DNA from: Combretum micranthum
Lineage: Eukaryota; Streptophyta; Magnoliopsida; Myrtales; Combretaceae
Reading direction: 5' to 3'
DNA: 64,000 nt
NCBI GenBank assembly: GCA_024138025.1
Contig: JAMXBD010000394.1
Coordinates: forward strand, 434,001-498,000
How positions within the stretch are numbered: position 1 is the stretch's first letter; the number at the start of each line of letters is the position of its first letter. The notes below the pieces were generated by a model. The model saw only the letters and a list, made by a program, of their open reading frames with translations, did no database searches and had not been told where the DNA came from. The position numbers and the translations under genes are program-made. Shown piece by piece: positions 1 to 9,358 of the stretch.

Positions 1-1618
1 CAACTTCAAAACCGGCATGATTTTTTTAAGTAAATAAATGGACAACAAAACACTTGGGCATGAATGAATATGAGCTAAGTAGTCATAAGAATAGAATTTT
101 TCAACTATATAGATAACTAAGTATTTATCAAACAAATTTTGATTTCTTGAACCAAAGTCGTTTTTACTTGAAAAATCCGTGGTGAATTTTTGTCACCACT
201 TTTTCGGAGCCTATATGGCTTTGTTTGTGGGAAATAATTTTAGAAATGGGTAGATCTTTTCGAGTAGATAGAAATCGGTATATTATATGCGCGATTCCGA
301 GTTAAAATGACCAAGTTACGGCCATTTTAAGTTGGAACATTCTTCTATACGAACTTTAACGTTCTTTGACATTGTTTTGTCAAAATTCAAGAAAATCTTC
401 AAGAAAAGCTCATTATGGGTATTTTCTTTGGTTAGGTGACCCCCAGGAAGGATTTCTTCACCTCGAGAACTATTACGATTAAGTGGAGTGTGTGAACGAC
501 TCATCCGCTTAGAGGAATAGACGACAATGGCATCGTGAGTTTATTTCCATTAAATGCTACACTTGTTGTGCTTGTAAATTAGTTGCACTAGAGTTAAGAA
601 AAGATAAACCGATATGCATGTAAAATAATTTCTTGAAAGAATTCTAAGAATATCGAAGCCCGAATTGTTCTAAGTGATTGTTTTAGTTTAATATTGATTT
701 GTGTGAAATTCCGTGATCGCCATAAAGTTAAAAATAATTATGTTATGACTTTATAAATTAATGAACTCATGCATACCACGAAGTGAGTCACATTGCATGG
801 TTGGGTTAATATCCTTGGGTGAAAAGGATAGTAAGCTCATGTCGAAAGCAACACTTAGCGGAAGATCCGAAAGCGATTGCTTCGCGGCTTAATGGAATAT
901 GCTTGGCGGTTGATCCGAAAGCAAGGTCAAATCAAGTAGATTCGGAATGCTTGGCGATGAGTGCTCGCAAGTTTAAAAGTTTTTAATGAATGTTTGGCGA
1001 TGTGTGCTCGCAAGCTTAAATTTTCTATTATTAAAACTATTTGTTTTGAGTATCACCAAACCCCGAATGGAGGGCATAAATCCATTCAACATATAGTTCC
1101 CGGAAAGCTATATGATTGTTTTCCCACGTGTTTGATGCATTACATATGTGTGATTAACCAACTTGTTTGAATCTTGTTACAAGAAGTTATTTATGGAAAT
1201 AGTTCTCACTAAGCCTATTAGCTTATACCCCGATAGCTATCTTTTGCAGTTCCCGTACTTATGGTTAAGGCCACGGGACCATGCGGGCAGGTAATCCCTT
1301 TTGAACATTAGAAATCTGGATAAAGTATAGCATAGTATTAGCATGCAAATATTTATATAATAGCTTAATAATTTAGGGAATTGTCCTTAAGTTTGTAAAG
1401 TCTTTGCCATGAACAAATAATTATTGTGAATCCTCTTTTCTTAATATGTTTTTATATCTCCTTAAACTTCATTATTCCACATTTGGTCCTCTAAAATTGT
1501 GAAAGTAAGCCTTACACTTAATATAAAAGCTTTTGGAAATGACTAAGGTTGTCATACTTAAGCTTTAATATTGAGTGTGGCGGACTGTCACGTTTAGGGT
1601 ACCCATTGGGGCGTGACA
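1..1618 (+). repeat. 3' part of a long LTR, 5' end outside window
   Basis: This stretch aligns by eye with the second half of the LTRs of the complete element further right. It has the GAGTTAAAATGACCAAGTTA block near 297, a tandem cassette at 838-1020, the block ending in CCCGAATGGAGGGC near 1062, the TTAGCTTATACCCC motif near 1220, and the terminus GGGGCGTGACA ending at 1618. It joins mid-LTR sequence of another copy at 1619, so it was probably inserted into that copy. The left target duplication lies outside the window and cannot be checked. No coding potential is seen; the short open frames here are chance. Confidence 0.8.
838..1020 (+). repeat. tandem cassette of GATCCGAAAGC / CTTGGCGA units
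   Basis: About five degenerate units of 35-45 bp repeat the words CCGAAAGC and TTGGCG. The cassette sits between the leader half of the LTR and the CCCGAATGGAGGGC block. Other LTRs in this window carry an unrelated repeat array at the same position. Confidence 0.65.
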
Positions 1619-2538
1619 ATGTATGTAAAGTTGTATGAAGGAACGCTAAGAATATCGAGGTGGGAATTGATTGTAAAAAATTGCTTGTCTTAGTATAGAA
1701 TTTGATATGTCTGAAATTCTATGATCACCTTAAAAAATTGAAAATAATGATGCTATGATACCTTAAATAAATTGATTCATGCATACCACAAAGTGAGTCA
1801 TATTGCATGGGGTTATTATCTTTGGGTGAAAAAGGAAGGTAGCACGGTCGAAAGCAACAGTTGGCGACTATGATCGAAAGCTATTGCTTGGCGACATGGA
1901 ATTAAACCAATGCTTGGCCATAATCCGAAAGCATGGCTCAACTTGAGAAAACTTAATATGCTTGGAGGTAATGATCGAAAGCATAACTTAACTAAAACTA
2001 CTTGTTTTGAGATTACTTATCACTAAACCCTAAATAGAGGATGTAAATCCATTCAACATATAGTTCCCGGAAAACTATATGCCTTGCTTGCTCACATATA
2101 TTTTGCATTTCACATGAATGCTTAAATAACTTGTTTGAATTTTGCTACTCAAGTATTTACTTATGGAAATAATTTTCACTAAGCTTATTAGCTTATACCC
2201 CTATAGATGTTTTTTGCAGTTTAGCTTTTTATGGTTGAGCCACAAAGACCATGCACCCAGGTATTTTTCTTTTTGGTCAAGGAATTTTTAGATGAAGTTT
2301 AGCATTAGTTTAGATGTAGACTTCATAGAAAATTTCTTGTAATAGACTATAGTTATTTTGGGGGAGGGAATGCCCCTAAGACTTGCAAGACAATTATTAT
2401 GAATGAATGAATATTATGATTTCCCTTTCTTAATTTGTTGTTATATCTTCTTAAGCTTCATATTTCAAAGTATGATTCTCTAAATTTGTGAGAGCACGCC
2501 TTAAACTTAATATCGAAGCTTTTGGGAAAGACTAAGGT
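1619..2538 (+). repeat. outer LTR remnant, left part
   Basis: Mid-to-3' LTR sequence, with another GATCCGAAAGC-type cassette around 1840-1985 and the CACTAAGC/TTAGCTTATACCCC block near 2190. It stops inside the sequence CTAAGGT at 2538, where a solo LTR is inserted. It resumes at 17868 as TGTCATGCTTAAGC and runs to about 17937. Its own 5' half is missing because the LTR at 1-1618 abuts it. Confidence 0.7.
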
Positions 2539-2938
2539 TGCAAACCCCCAAATTTTTTGAATCGGTTTAGCCTAAAACCTTAAACCAGAAGTCAACCAGA
2601 ACTCTAAAGGTCAACAAAACCCTAGTTAGACGTAATAGCTTAAGTCCGGCAATCTCGAATAAGCAACTTAGTAAGAGTAAGTAGGAGTTTAGAATATAGA
2701 ATAGTGCGTAATTATCTAAGGAAGCGTAAAAAGGTCAGATTAGTAAAACCGCAACTCATTGTGAACCCGATCGGACATAGTTCTTGAAAAACGAGTCCCG
2801 AAGCCCGGAATAGTAAAAATATTCCGAATATACCGTTAGACTCGTAAAAATATAAGATTTTCAAAAATATCAGTCTTATAATTTTTCGGTAAGTAAAAAT
2901 AACTGATATCGCAATTATACGTGTGTTTTCTTACTACT
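2539..2938 (+). mobile_element. solo LTR B, left part
   Basis: Begins TGCAAACCCCC and is flanked on the left by AAGGT (2534-2538). The matching AAGGT lies at 17863-17867, directly after the LTR terminus GGGGCATGACA. The LTR is interrupted at 2938 by the complete element. Removing that element gives an LTR of about 3.5 kb with no internal region, which is the signature of a solo LTR formed by recombination. Confidence 0.85.
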
Positions 2939-3641
2939 TGTAAACCCCTAAAATTTTGGAATAGGTTTAGCATAAAACCCTAACCGGAAGTCAAACGAAA
3001 CCCTAAAGGTCAACAAAACCCTAGTTTACCGTATCAACCTAAATCCGGCATTGCCGTTTTCTTTGGCCCGGAAAAACGAAGTTGGGATAATTAGCTCGAA
3101 TAGTCCGTAATAACCATAGGTTTTATAAAAGTTTCAGTTTCGCGAAATTCGGTGTCCTTCGAACCGATCGGACACAGTTCTGAAAAACGTGTCCGGAAGC
3201 CCGGAATAGTAAAAATATTCCGAATACACCGTTAGACTCGTAAAAATATAAGTTTTCCAAAAATATCAATTTCATAATTTTTCGGTAAGTAAAAATAACA
3301 GATATAGCTATTATACGCGTATTTTCTTACTACCGGTACTTTAATTGTCATATCTACTTTACATTACACTATTCATTACTATTCTACACTATTCTTTTAT
3401 CTCTACTTTTTCTTACACCTACTCTTACACTCTACATAACCTATTATCTTAACTTTTTACCTTTCCCATAACTTTATATCACATCTACCTTACAAATTAC
3501 ATCTTTTATTTAACAAAAAGTCAAAAAAATAAATCAATTCCTCCCCCTACACAATGGCCGGCGCCCCCTCTCTCTCTCCATCCACAATTTGTTTCAATTT
3601 TACATTTATTTTAATCACACAAAAATCCCTCCACATTTTCC

Positions 3642-3649
3642 TATAAATA
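3642..3649 (+). promoter_or_regulatory. LTR TATA box
   Basis: TATAAATA followed by CCCCC and a CT-rich leader. The same box is found at the equivalent place in the 3' LTR (11753-11760) and in the other LTRs at 15091, 18009 (minus), 21784, 29238 (minus), 36778 and 40341 (minus). Conservation between very diverged LTRs supports a real RNA polymerase II promoter, with transcription probably starting some 30 bp downstream. Confidence 0.75.
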
Positions 3650-3760
3650 CCCCCCCTCTTTCACTTCTTTCACACCACTTCTACACTAAAATTACTCTCT
3701 CAAAATCTCTCTAGAATTTCTCTCCAAGAAGCTCTTCAAGAAGCTCTTTAAGCTCATCTT

Positions 3761-3770
3761 CTTTAGGTAA
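3761..3770 (+). other. predicted 5' splice donor in LTR leader
   Basis: CTTTAG/GTAA, about 120 nt after the TATA box. Equivalent TTTAGGTAA words occur in the 3' LTR (GT at 11869) and in the other LTRs (GT at 15282, 21901, 36989, and on the minus strand at 40139-40140). One old minus-strand copy near 29127 has GT changed to AT. Splicing is inferred, not shown. Confidence 0.45.
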
Positions 3771-5313
3771 AAGTTCTTCAAGAAGTCTCCATGTTCATCT
3801 ACTTAGTATGAGCTTAGTGTGTGTTTTCTAAAACCATGAAGGTTAAGAAAGCAACAATAGGTTCATACTTTGTTTTTGTTCATAACCACAATTCCTTTAT
3901 GTTCATGTTTCCTTTATATTCATTATGTTCTCTTATGTTCATTATGTCTCTTTTATGTTCATAACTATCTACTATATCTACATAACTATATATATATTTA
4001 GAGCATATAAGCTCATATCTTGCAATTTATTTACCTTTCATGCAATTTATTTACTTCAATGCAATTTATTTATTTCAAGTTGTTTTTAAGACTAGTCTCT
4101 AGTCTTAGACTTGTCCTCATCAAGTCAAAACAAGCTTTTCTTTCATTTATTTTATTTCATTATGGGACTAGTTTATTTCTTAGTCCCGGGAGCCTTGAAA
4201 AAGCTAAGACTCCAATACTTGATTTTATTATTTATGCTTTATGTATTTTGTTTATTATTATTCTCATAATCATGTTCATTTAGATTGTTGTCCAAAAGTT
4301 TTATTTTCTAAAGATAATGAAATAAAAGAAGACTTTTTGTCACTTAGGAATAAGTTTATGTGAAACATAAAAATATAAGATAACAAAAATAAACTCATTC
4401 ATTTTCAAGTTACAAAAAGAATTCACTATGAATTTAGAAACTATTTTTACTTAAAAGCTAGTTAAATCTTTGTTACTCTACTTTGCTTTTCAAAAGAAAA
4501 TATTTTGTTGACAAAAATGGTTGTCTTTCATAAAGAAAGAAAATAAGATGGAGAACTAAGGAAATTTTTAAGACCTTTGCAAACAAATAGGCAAAGAAAA
4601 TTTATGGTTTGAAAAGAATAAAAATTTCACTTTTCAAGTTAAAAAGTTAATAAGATTATAGAAATTAGTTTTCTACAAAAGTCCTTAATTGTTCCACTTT
4701 GTTTTCATAAAGAAACCAAATTTTCATGCATGGGTAATTATTCTTGAAAATAGGACATGAGAAAAAGAATGAGAAATATCAAGTAAAGATTTTTGCCAAA
4801 ACAAGTAAACAAAGGAATTTACACAAGAAAATAAGGAAAAGCATATTTTCTAGAAAAACTTCAAAAATATTATTAGTGTAACTTAGAAAGTAGAAAATTT
4901 TATTTTCAAAAGTCACTTAGAAAAAGATAAATAAAACCAACATAAAACGTTTTTAGAAAATAAAGAAAACAAGGCATTCATTTCAAAGAAATTCACGAAA
5001 ACAATTTCCGAAAAGCTTCAACCCGACATTGTTTTACTTAAGAAAAATAATTTGGACAACAAAACACTTGAGCATGCTTAAATATGAGTTATATAGTTAT
5101 AAAAAGAGAATTTTTCAACTATATAGATAACTAAGTATTTATCAAACAAATTTTGATTTCTTGAACCAAAGTTGTTTTTACTTAAAAATCCGTGGTGAAT
5201 TTTGTCACCAGTTTTTCGGAGCCTATGTGGCTTTGTTTGTGGGAAATAATTTTAGAAATGGGTAGATCTTTTCGAGTAGATAGAAATCGGTATATTATAT
5301 GCGCGATTCCGAG

Positions 5314-5342
5314 TTAAAATGACCAAGTTATGGCCATTTTAA
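5314..5342 (+). promoter_or_regulatory. conserved palindromic LTR block
   Basis: TTAAAATGACC and GGCCATTTTAA form an 11-bp stem with one mismatch around a 7-nt loop. The block and about 60 bp upstream (ATCGGTATATTATATGCGCG and similar) are the best conserved part of every LTR here, found near 304, 13421, 16584, 23030, 38610 and 57470 on plus and near 27835 and 34050 on minus. Function unknown; it could act as DNA (protein site) or as RNA in the leader. Confidence 0.6.
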
Positions 5343-5883
5343 GTTGGAACATTCTTTCATACGAACTTTGACGTTCTTTGACATTGTTTTGTCAAAATTC
5401 AAGAAATCTTCAAGAAAAACTCATTATGGGTATTTTCTTTGGTTAGGTGATCCCGAGGAAGGATTTCTTCACCCCGAGGACTATTGCGATTTAGTGGAGT
5501 GTGTGAACGACTCATCCGCTTAAGAGAATAGACGGCAATGGCATCGTGAGTTATTTCCCCTTATTTTTCATACTCTTGCTTGTGCTTGTAAAATTAGTTG
5601 CACTAGAATCTAAGCAAACTCAAAAAGAAGTGTATGATAATATGTTGAAGGAATATAAGTATATCGAAACTCAATTTGTTTGTAATAAAGTTGTATGTAC
5701 ATTAATATCTTGAATTGTTTGAAATTGGTTGATCACTTGAAAGAAGTTAAATGTAACTACTAGACTTTAATTAAAGAAATTATTCATGCACTTCATATGT
5801 TGAGTCACATTGCATTCGCTACTATACAATTGGTGGGACAAGTGTATAATAGTGGTGGTAGACATAACCGGTATATCATGTAA

Positions 5884-6066
5884 GTGGCGAGTAGGAGCCG
5901 GTAAGAACTACTTAAATTGATGGCTAGTAGGAGCCTGTAATAACTACAAGTTTTTCGTGGCTAGTAGGAGCCTGTAATAACTACAAAATCTTTTTGGTGG
6001 CTAGTAGGAGCCGTAATAACTACAAAATTTTTGATGGCGTATAGGAGCCGGTAAGACCTATAAAAG
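5884..6066 (+). repeat. tandem cassette of TAGTAGGAGCC units
   Basis: Five degenerate units of about 37-41 bp with the core GTGGCTAGTAGGAGCC followed by TGTAATAACTAC. A matching cassette is in the 3' LTR at 13996-14178; shorter versions lie in the solo LTRs near 20590-20700 (minus) and 23597-23700. Confidence 0.8.
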
Positions 6067-6136
6067 TGTTTTTAAAAGTGGTGGCTGTAATTGGCCTGAA
6101 TACCCAACCCCGAATGAAGGGCGTAAATTCATTCAA

Positions 6137-6161
6137 CATATGATTCCCGGAAAGTCATATG
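6137..6161 (+). promoter_or_regulatory. 25-bp CATATG palindrome in LTR
   Basis: A near-perfect inverted repeat: CATATGATT and its mirror around CCCGG, ending AGTCATATG. It recurs with small changes in nearly all LTRs of the window (near 1089, 2058, 14252, 17319, 20495, 23776 and 33271), also in copies whose neighbouring cassettes differ. Either a DNA-binding site or a leader hairpin. Confidence 0.5.
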
Positions 6162-6618
6162 TCTTGTATGCTCACGTGGTTGTTGCATTTCATACGTTTG
6201 AATAATAAACTTGATTGATAATCTACTTCGAGTATGAATTTTGGGAATTACTCACTAAGCTTATTAGCTTATACCCCGATAGCTACTTTTGCAGTTCCCG
6301 TACTTATGGCTAAGGCCACGTGGACCTTGTGGGCAGGTAATCCCTTTTGTATATTAGAATTTTAATAAAGAGTAGCTTAGCATTAGCATGTTATATGTGT
6401 ATAATGATTAGTAATTTAGGGAGTTGTTCTTAAGTTCGTAAAATTATGCCATGGAACAAATAGTTATTGTGATTCTTCTTTTCTTAATATGTTTTTATAT
6501 CTCCTTAAGCTACATAATTCCATATATGGTCCTCTAAAATTGTGAAAGTAAGCCTTACACTTAATATAAAAGCTTTTGGAATGACTAAGGTTGCCATACT
6601 TAAGCTTTAATATTGAGT

Positions 6619-6633
6619 GTGGCGGACTGCCAC
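6619..6633 (+). promoter_or_regulatory. terminal LTR hairpin
   Basis: GTGGC-GGACT-GCCAC, 27 bp before the LTR end. Close versions precede the termini at 1618, 14776, 24341, 39914 and 58775 and, inverted, follow 19942. This may be the region where integrase or the packaging machinery recognises the end; that is inference. Confidence 0.45.
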
Positions 6634-6668
6634 GTTTAGGGTACCCATTGGGGCGTGACAGTTTAAGT

Positions 6669-6684
6669 TGGTATCAGAGCATGG
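6669..6684 (+). other. primer binding site, tRNA-iMet type
   Basis: TGGTATCAGAGCATGG begins 8 nt after the 5' LTR. The first 12 nt are the standard plant complement of the 3' end of initiator tRNA-Met, used by many copia and gypsy elements to prime minus-strand DNA. Confidence 0.88.
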
Positions 6685-6790
6685 TTTAAGAACCTAGGAA
6701 TCATAATTATAGAAATAGACTTAAGAAGAATTGACTTGGATAGAAATAAGAAAAACTGAGATAAAATAGAATGGGTAGAATAAGCCTTCT

Positions 6791-6808
6791 AATACCTTTT
6801 TTACGTAG
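6791..6808 (+). other. predicted 3' splice acceptor
   Basis: A pyrimidine-rich run ending TTTACGTAG/ATCACC. An open frame begins immediately after the AG: the in-frame TAG is part of the acceptor itself. Together with the donor at 3766 this would remove a 3.0-kb leader, including most of the LTR after the TATA box. Inferred from sequence only. Confidence 0.35.
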
Positions 6809-6945
6809 ATCACCATAGATGAGGCCCGTCTCCAAGCCAAGAATTTCCGGAAAGGACCCTTCGAAACACCAGAAAACTACCGACTGAGACTTAGAGTCCT
6901 ATGTGAAGATTTGCCCTAGCAGGACAACCTAAGACCGTCCGAGAA

Positions 6946-7806
6946 ATGTTAGATATGGAAGAGAGGAATGATACAAACAGAATGGAGGGAAGTAGTACAA
7001 CCATTCACAACTGTCCCATAGGAAAGAAACTGACCGAGTTGGAAATGATATACGCCGTGGAACGTATCGCGGCCATTGCTGAAGATAGACCTATGTTGAA
7101 GGAAGCCACATTCGTTCTTAGGAAAGACGGGGGACGAACTTCTCCAGATTTCCAGACATGGAGGAAAATCGGACCTATGTTCGTGTACGCCCACGACAAC
7201 TTGATAGATCACCTTGAATGGATGAAGGCGGACATCAACGATGTCTTCCATTGGCATGGAGTGTACCAGGAGGTACTACGACCCCCAACCCAAGTGCCCA
7301 CGGAGCCGCCTACCTTCATGGGAATCCAACTCAGGAGGAACGAGCCCCTACGCCTACGGGATGACGGAACAATAATAAGAGAAGAGCCTATGGAAGAAGA
7401 TGAAGAGAGTGAAGACTCGGAGGAAGACCCAGAGGAAGAAAATGAAGCAGGACCGGAAGAAGGAAACCAAACCACTGTTGCAGACGAAGAACCCCGTAAC
7501 AGTACTGAGGAAAGGATTATCCGCTACTTAATGGGACGACAGACTCCGGGAAGGCAAGAACCAAACTCGGCCATGAATACAGACAGTGCTCCTCCCAATG
7601 AGAACAATAGCATGGAGACAGATGAAGCCATTACTTGGAGAACCATTCATGACATAGTACCAGAGGAGACTAGAGACGAACCAACCGACGGACGCGAAAG
7701 ATCCAGAGAGGCAGCCCGGAAAAGGAGGAGATATTTCAGCCAATTCATGAGGGACTGGAACCCAGGATCATCCAGCAGCAACCCGGGAGATGCGCCCGAA
7801 GAATGA
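6946..7806 (+). CDS. ORF1, uncharacterised retrotransposon protein of 286 aa
   Basis: An intact 286-codon frame upstream of gag. I do not recognise the family. Residues 1-130 are mixed, with a cluster of aromatic residues (FVYAHDN, FHWHGVY) that suggests a folded domain. Residues about 147-170 are strongly acidic (EEDEESEDSEEDPEEE). The C-terminus has a basic run RKRRRYF near residue 262 and a Ser/Gly/Pro-rich tail. The acidic tract plus basic cluster would suit a nuclear or nucleic-acid-associated protein, but that is inference. An upstream frame from 6815 to 6916 has coding-like composition in a different phase and may be the original N-terminus, lost by a one-base frameshift; there an ATA lies in ACCATAG, where a Kozak ATG would be expected. 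It is strikingly intact compared with the adjacent gag. It has no zinc knuckle, protease or polymerase motif. Confidence 0.75.
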   Translation: MLDMEERNDTNRMEGSSTTIHNCPIGKKLTELEMIYAVERIAAIAEDRPMLKEATFVLRKDGGRTSPDFQTWRKIGPMFVYAHDNLIDHLEWMKADINDVFHWHGVYQEVLRPPTQVPTEPPTFMGIQLRRNEPLRLRDDGTIIREEPMEEDEESEDSEEDPEEENEAGPEEGNQTTVADEEPRNSTEERIIRYLMGRQTPGRQEPNSAMNTDSAPPNENNSMETDEAITWRTIHDIVPEETRDEPTDGRERSREAARKRRRYFSQFMRDWNPGSSSSNPGDAPEE

Positions 7807-8187
7807 GGAAAGAAGGAAAGGAGAGGAGCATATCCCTAGAAGTCCAGCTTAGATTTTGTAATCCTAGACTAGATCCATGATCTTAGTCTATCTTTTAAAT
7901 TCTCGGAACGATGCTTGTTGTTTTCTATTGTAATTTTCTTTTGTGATTTGCCTTATTTCCGATTTCACGTATGAACTTTATTTCTATGATAATGCTTTAA
8001 GTTTGATTTCAGAAATTGTTTTGATTTAAATTTTGTTAGCTTTTATGCATGTCTAAATTTCCGTTATATTTCCCAATTTCCGGTAAAAATTTAATTAAGT
8101 TATCAAAACTTCACAAACCTGACCTAGAAAATTTAAAACAGCCGAAATAGGAGTAAACGAAGAAGGAACCACCGCACCTCGAATAGG
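7807..8187 (+). other. spacer between ORF1 and gag
   Basis: T-rich non-coding sequence after the ORF1 stop, with runs such as TTTCTATTGTAATTTTC. A spacer of similar length and flavour precedes gag in the second element (48204-48660). It could carry a second promoter, an internal initiation region or an intron; nothing decisive is visible. Confidence 0.5.
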
Positions 8188-9358
8188 ACTTACACGCCAC
8201 GTTAGGACACCTAACCCCACCACCGCAACAAGCTTCAACAGAGGCATCTGTGCATAGGAACATGCATAGCCAAAGTACACCCCTACCTCCATCTCCACCA
8301 CCAGGACCGTACAAAAGCATGTTACCTAACTTCATCAAAAGTAATCGCTTCTTTGAAGGAGCTTACGACAAGCCAGAGAAGGCAGAAGATTGGTTATCTC
8401 AAATAGAGATGTCTTTCGATGCATATGAAGTTCCACCCCATTTACAAATCAAGTATGGAACATTCATGCTTCGTCTAAACGCTAGGATATGGTGGGAATC
8501 AAGGAAAAGAGATCTAATGACTCCAATCACTTGGGAAATGTTTAGACATGAGTTTTGGAGAATTATTTTCCAAATACGAGTAAGATATAGTGCGGACTTC
8601 TTACAAATTGCACAAAAAGGAAGAACAATCGAACAATATGAGACTGAGTTCAGTAGATTGTTGCACCAGACTCCTATAAGTACAGTGAAGAATTGAAAAG
8701 GCAAGTCTTTATAGGAGGATTGGACGAAGACCTAAGGATGAAGTTGGAAGAATTTGACATAAAATTTTCGAGAATTAGTGGAAAGAGCTCGGATTGTAGA
8801 AAGGAAAGGAGAGAAAGAATAGAGGAGGAAGAAGACCCAATCATCGAAAGGGAATTTTACATAGACCCCATCTCATGCCCCTACCAAAGAAATCAAGAGC
8901 GACAATAGAAAGATCATACCAAGAGGTATTAAGTGTTGGAAGTGCAATGGAGCACACTACCCGAAGAAGTGCCCCCAGCTATTTGGAAAGTGTTTCTTTT
9001 GTGGAAATGCAAACCATAAGATGTCAAAATACCCAAACAGAGGGATAGATGCTTGTTATGTTTGCAATCAGAAAGGACATGTTCCAACAACTGTCCACAA
9101 GGAAGGAATATTCTATCAAGATCATCAGAGGAAGTTATTCCTATAAGAATGGACAAAAGAAAGGGAAGGGGAAGTGAAAGCAGACCTGGACCTACTACTT
9201 CAGGAATTCGAGTATACAACTTGCAGGGACGATGGATAGGTGAAGAAGTGAACAAAGGAAATGAAAACTTGACTGCCTTGGAGTACATTAGAGGCTATAA
9301 CAGCGATATGGGAACCAGTCAATCCCCAACCTCTTTTATTGATGTTGTTTCTTTATAG
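8188..9358 (+). pseudogene. gag (Retrotrans_gag plus three zinc knuckles), frame-broken
   Basis: Capsid-like domain of the Retrotrans_gag family at 8250-8696, with the typical stretches KPEKAEDWLSQIE, ARIWWESRKRD, TWEMFRHEFW and IEQYETEFSRLL. A frameshift near 8665 moves the frame to 8693-8908 (RQVFIGGLDEDLRMKLEEFD). A further shift leads to the nucleocapsid part from about 8908, with KCWKCNGAHYPKKC, then CFFCGNANHKMSKY (last Cys changed to Tyr), then CYVCNQKGH, broken again by a frameshift near 9085. The first knuckle has spacing CX2CX3HX4C rather than CX2CX4HX4C. The tail runs to a stop at 9356-9358. No ATG opens the first segment. A functional product is not expected from this copy. Confidence 0.85.

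Larger units (their letters stand above)
2939..6660 (+). repeat. 5' LTR of the complete element
   Basis: 3722 bp, TG...CA termini. Recognisable modules in order: two runs rich in ATTCCGAATAYACCGTTAGA and TTTTTCGGTAAG (2800-3330); a CT-rich block with ATGGCCGGCGCCCC (3554); TATA box (3642); pyrimidine-rich leader; TTTAG/GTAA site (3766); three tandem TGCAATTTATTTA units (4021-4075); GACTAG hairpins (4090-4200); palindromic GGCCATTTTAA block (5314-5342); tandem cassette (5884-6066); CATATG palindrome (6137-6161); TTAGCTTATACCCC (6263); terminal GTGGC/GCCAC hairpin (6619-6633). There is no convincing protein-coding frame. Confidence 0.93.

Noticed and set aside
4020..4283. Frame of 87 codons present in both LTRs of the complete element
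   Set aside because: Low-complexity hydrophobic translation of TTTATTTA repeats, present because the LTRs are duplicates, and broken in the other LTR families.
5884..6066. CRISPR-like array
   Set aside because: Units are degenerate tandem repeats without unique spacers, in a plant LTR.
6949..7743. Minus-strand frames opposite ORF1
   Set aside because: Shadows of the plus-strand ORF; composition is antisense of acidic codons (Ser-rich).
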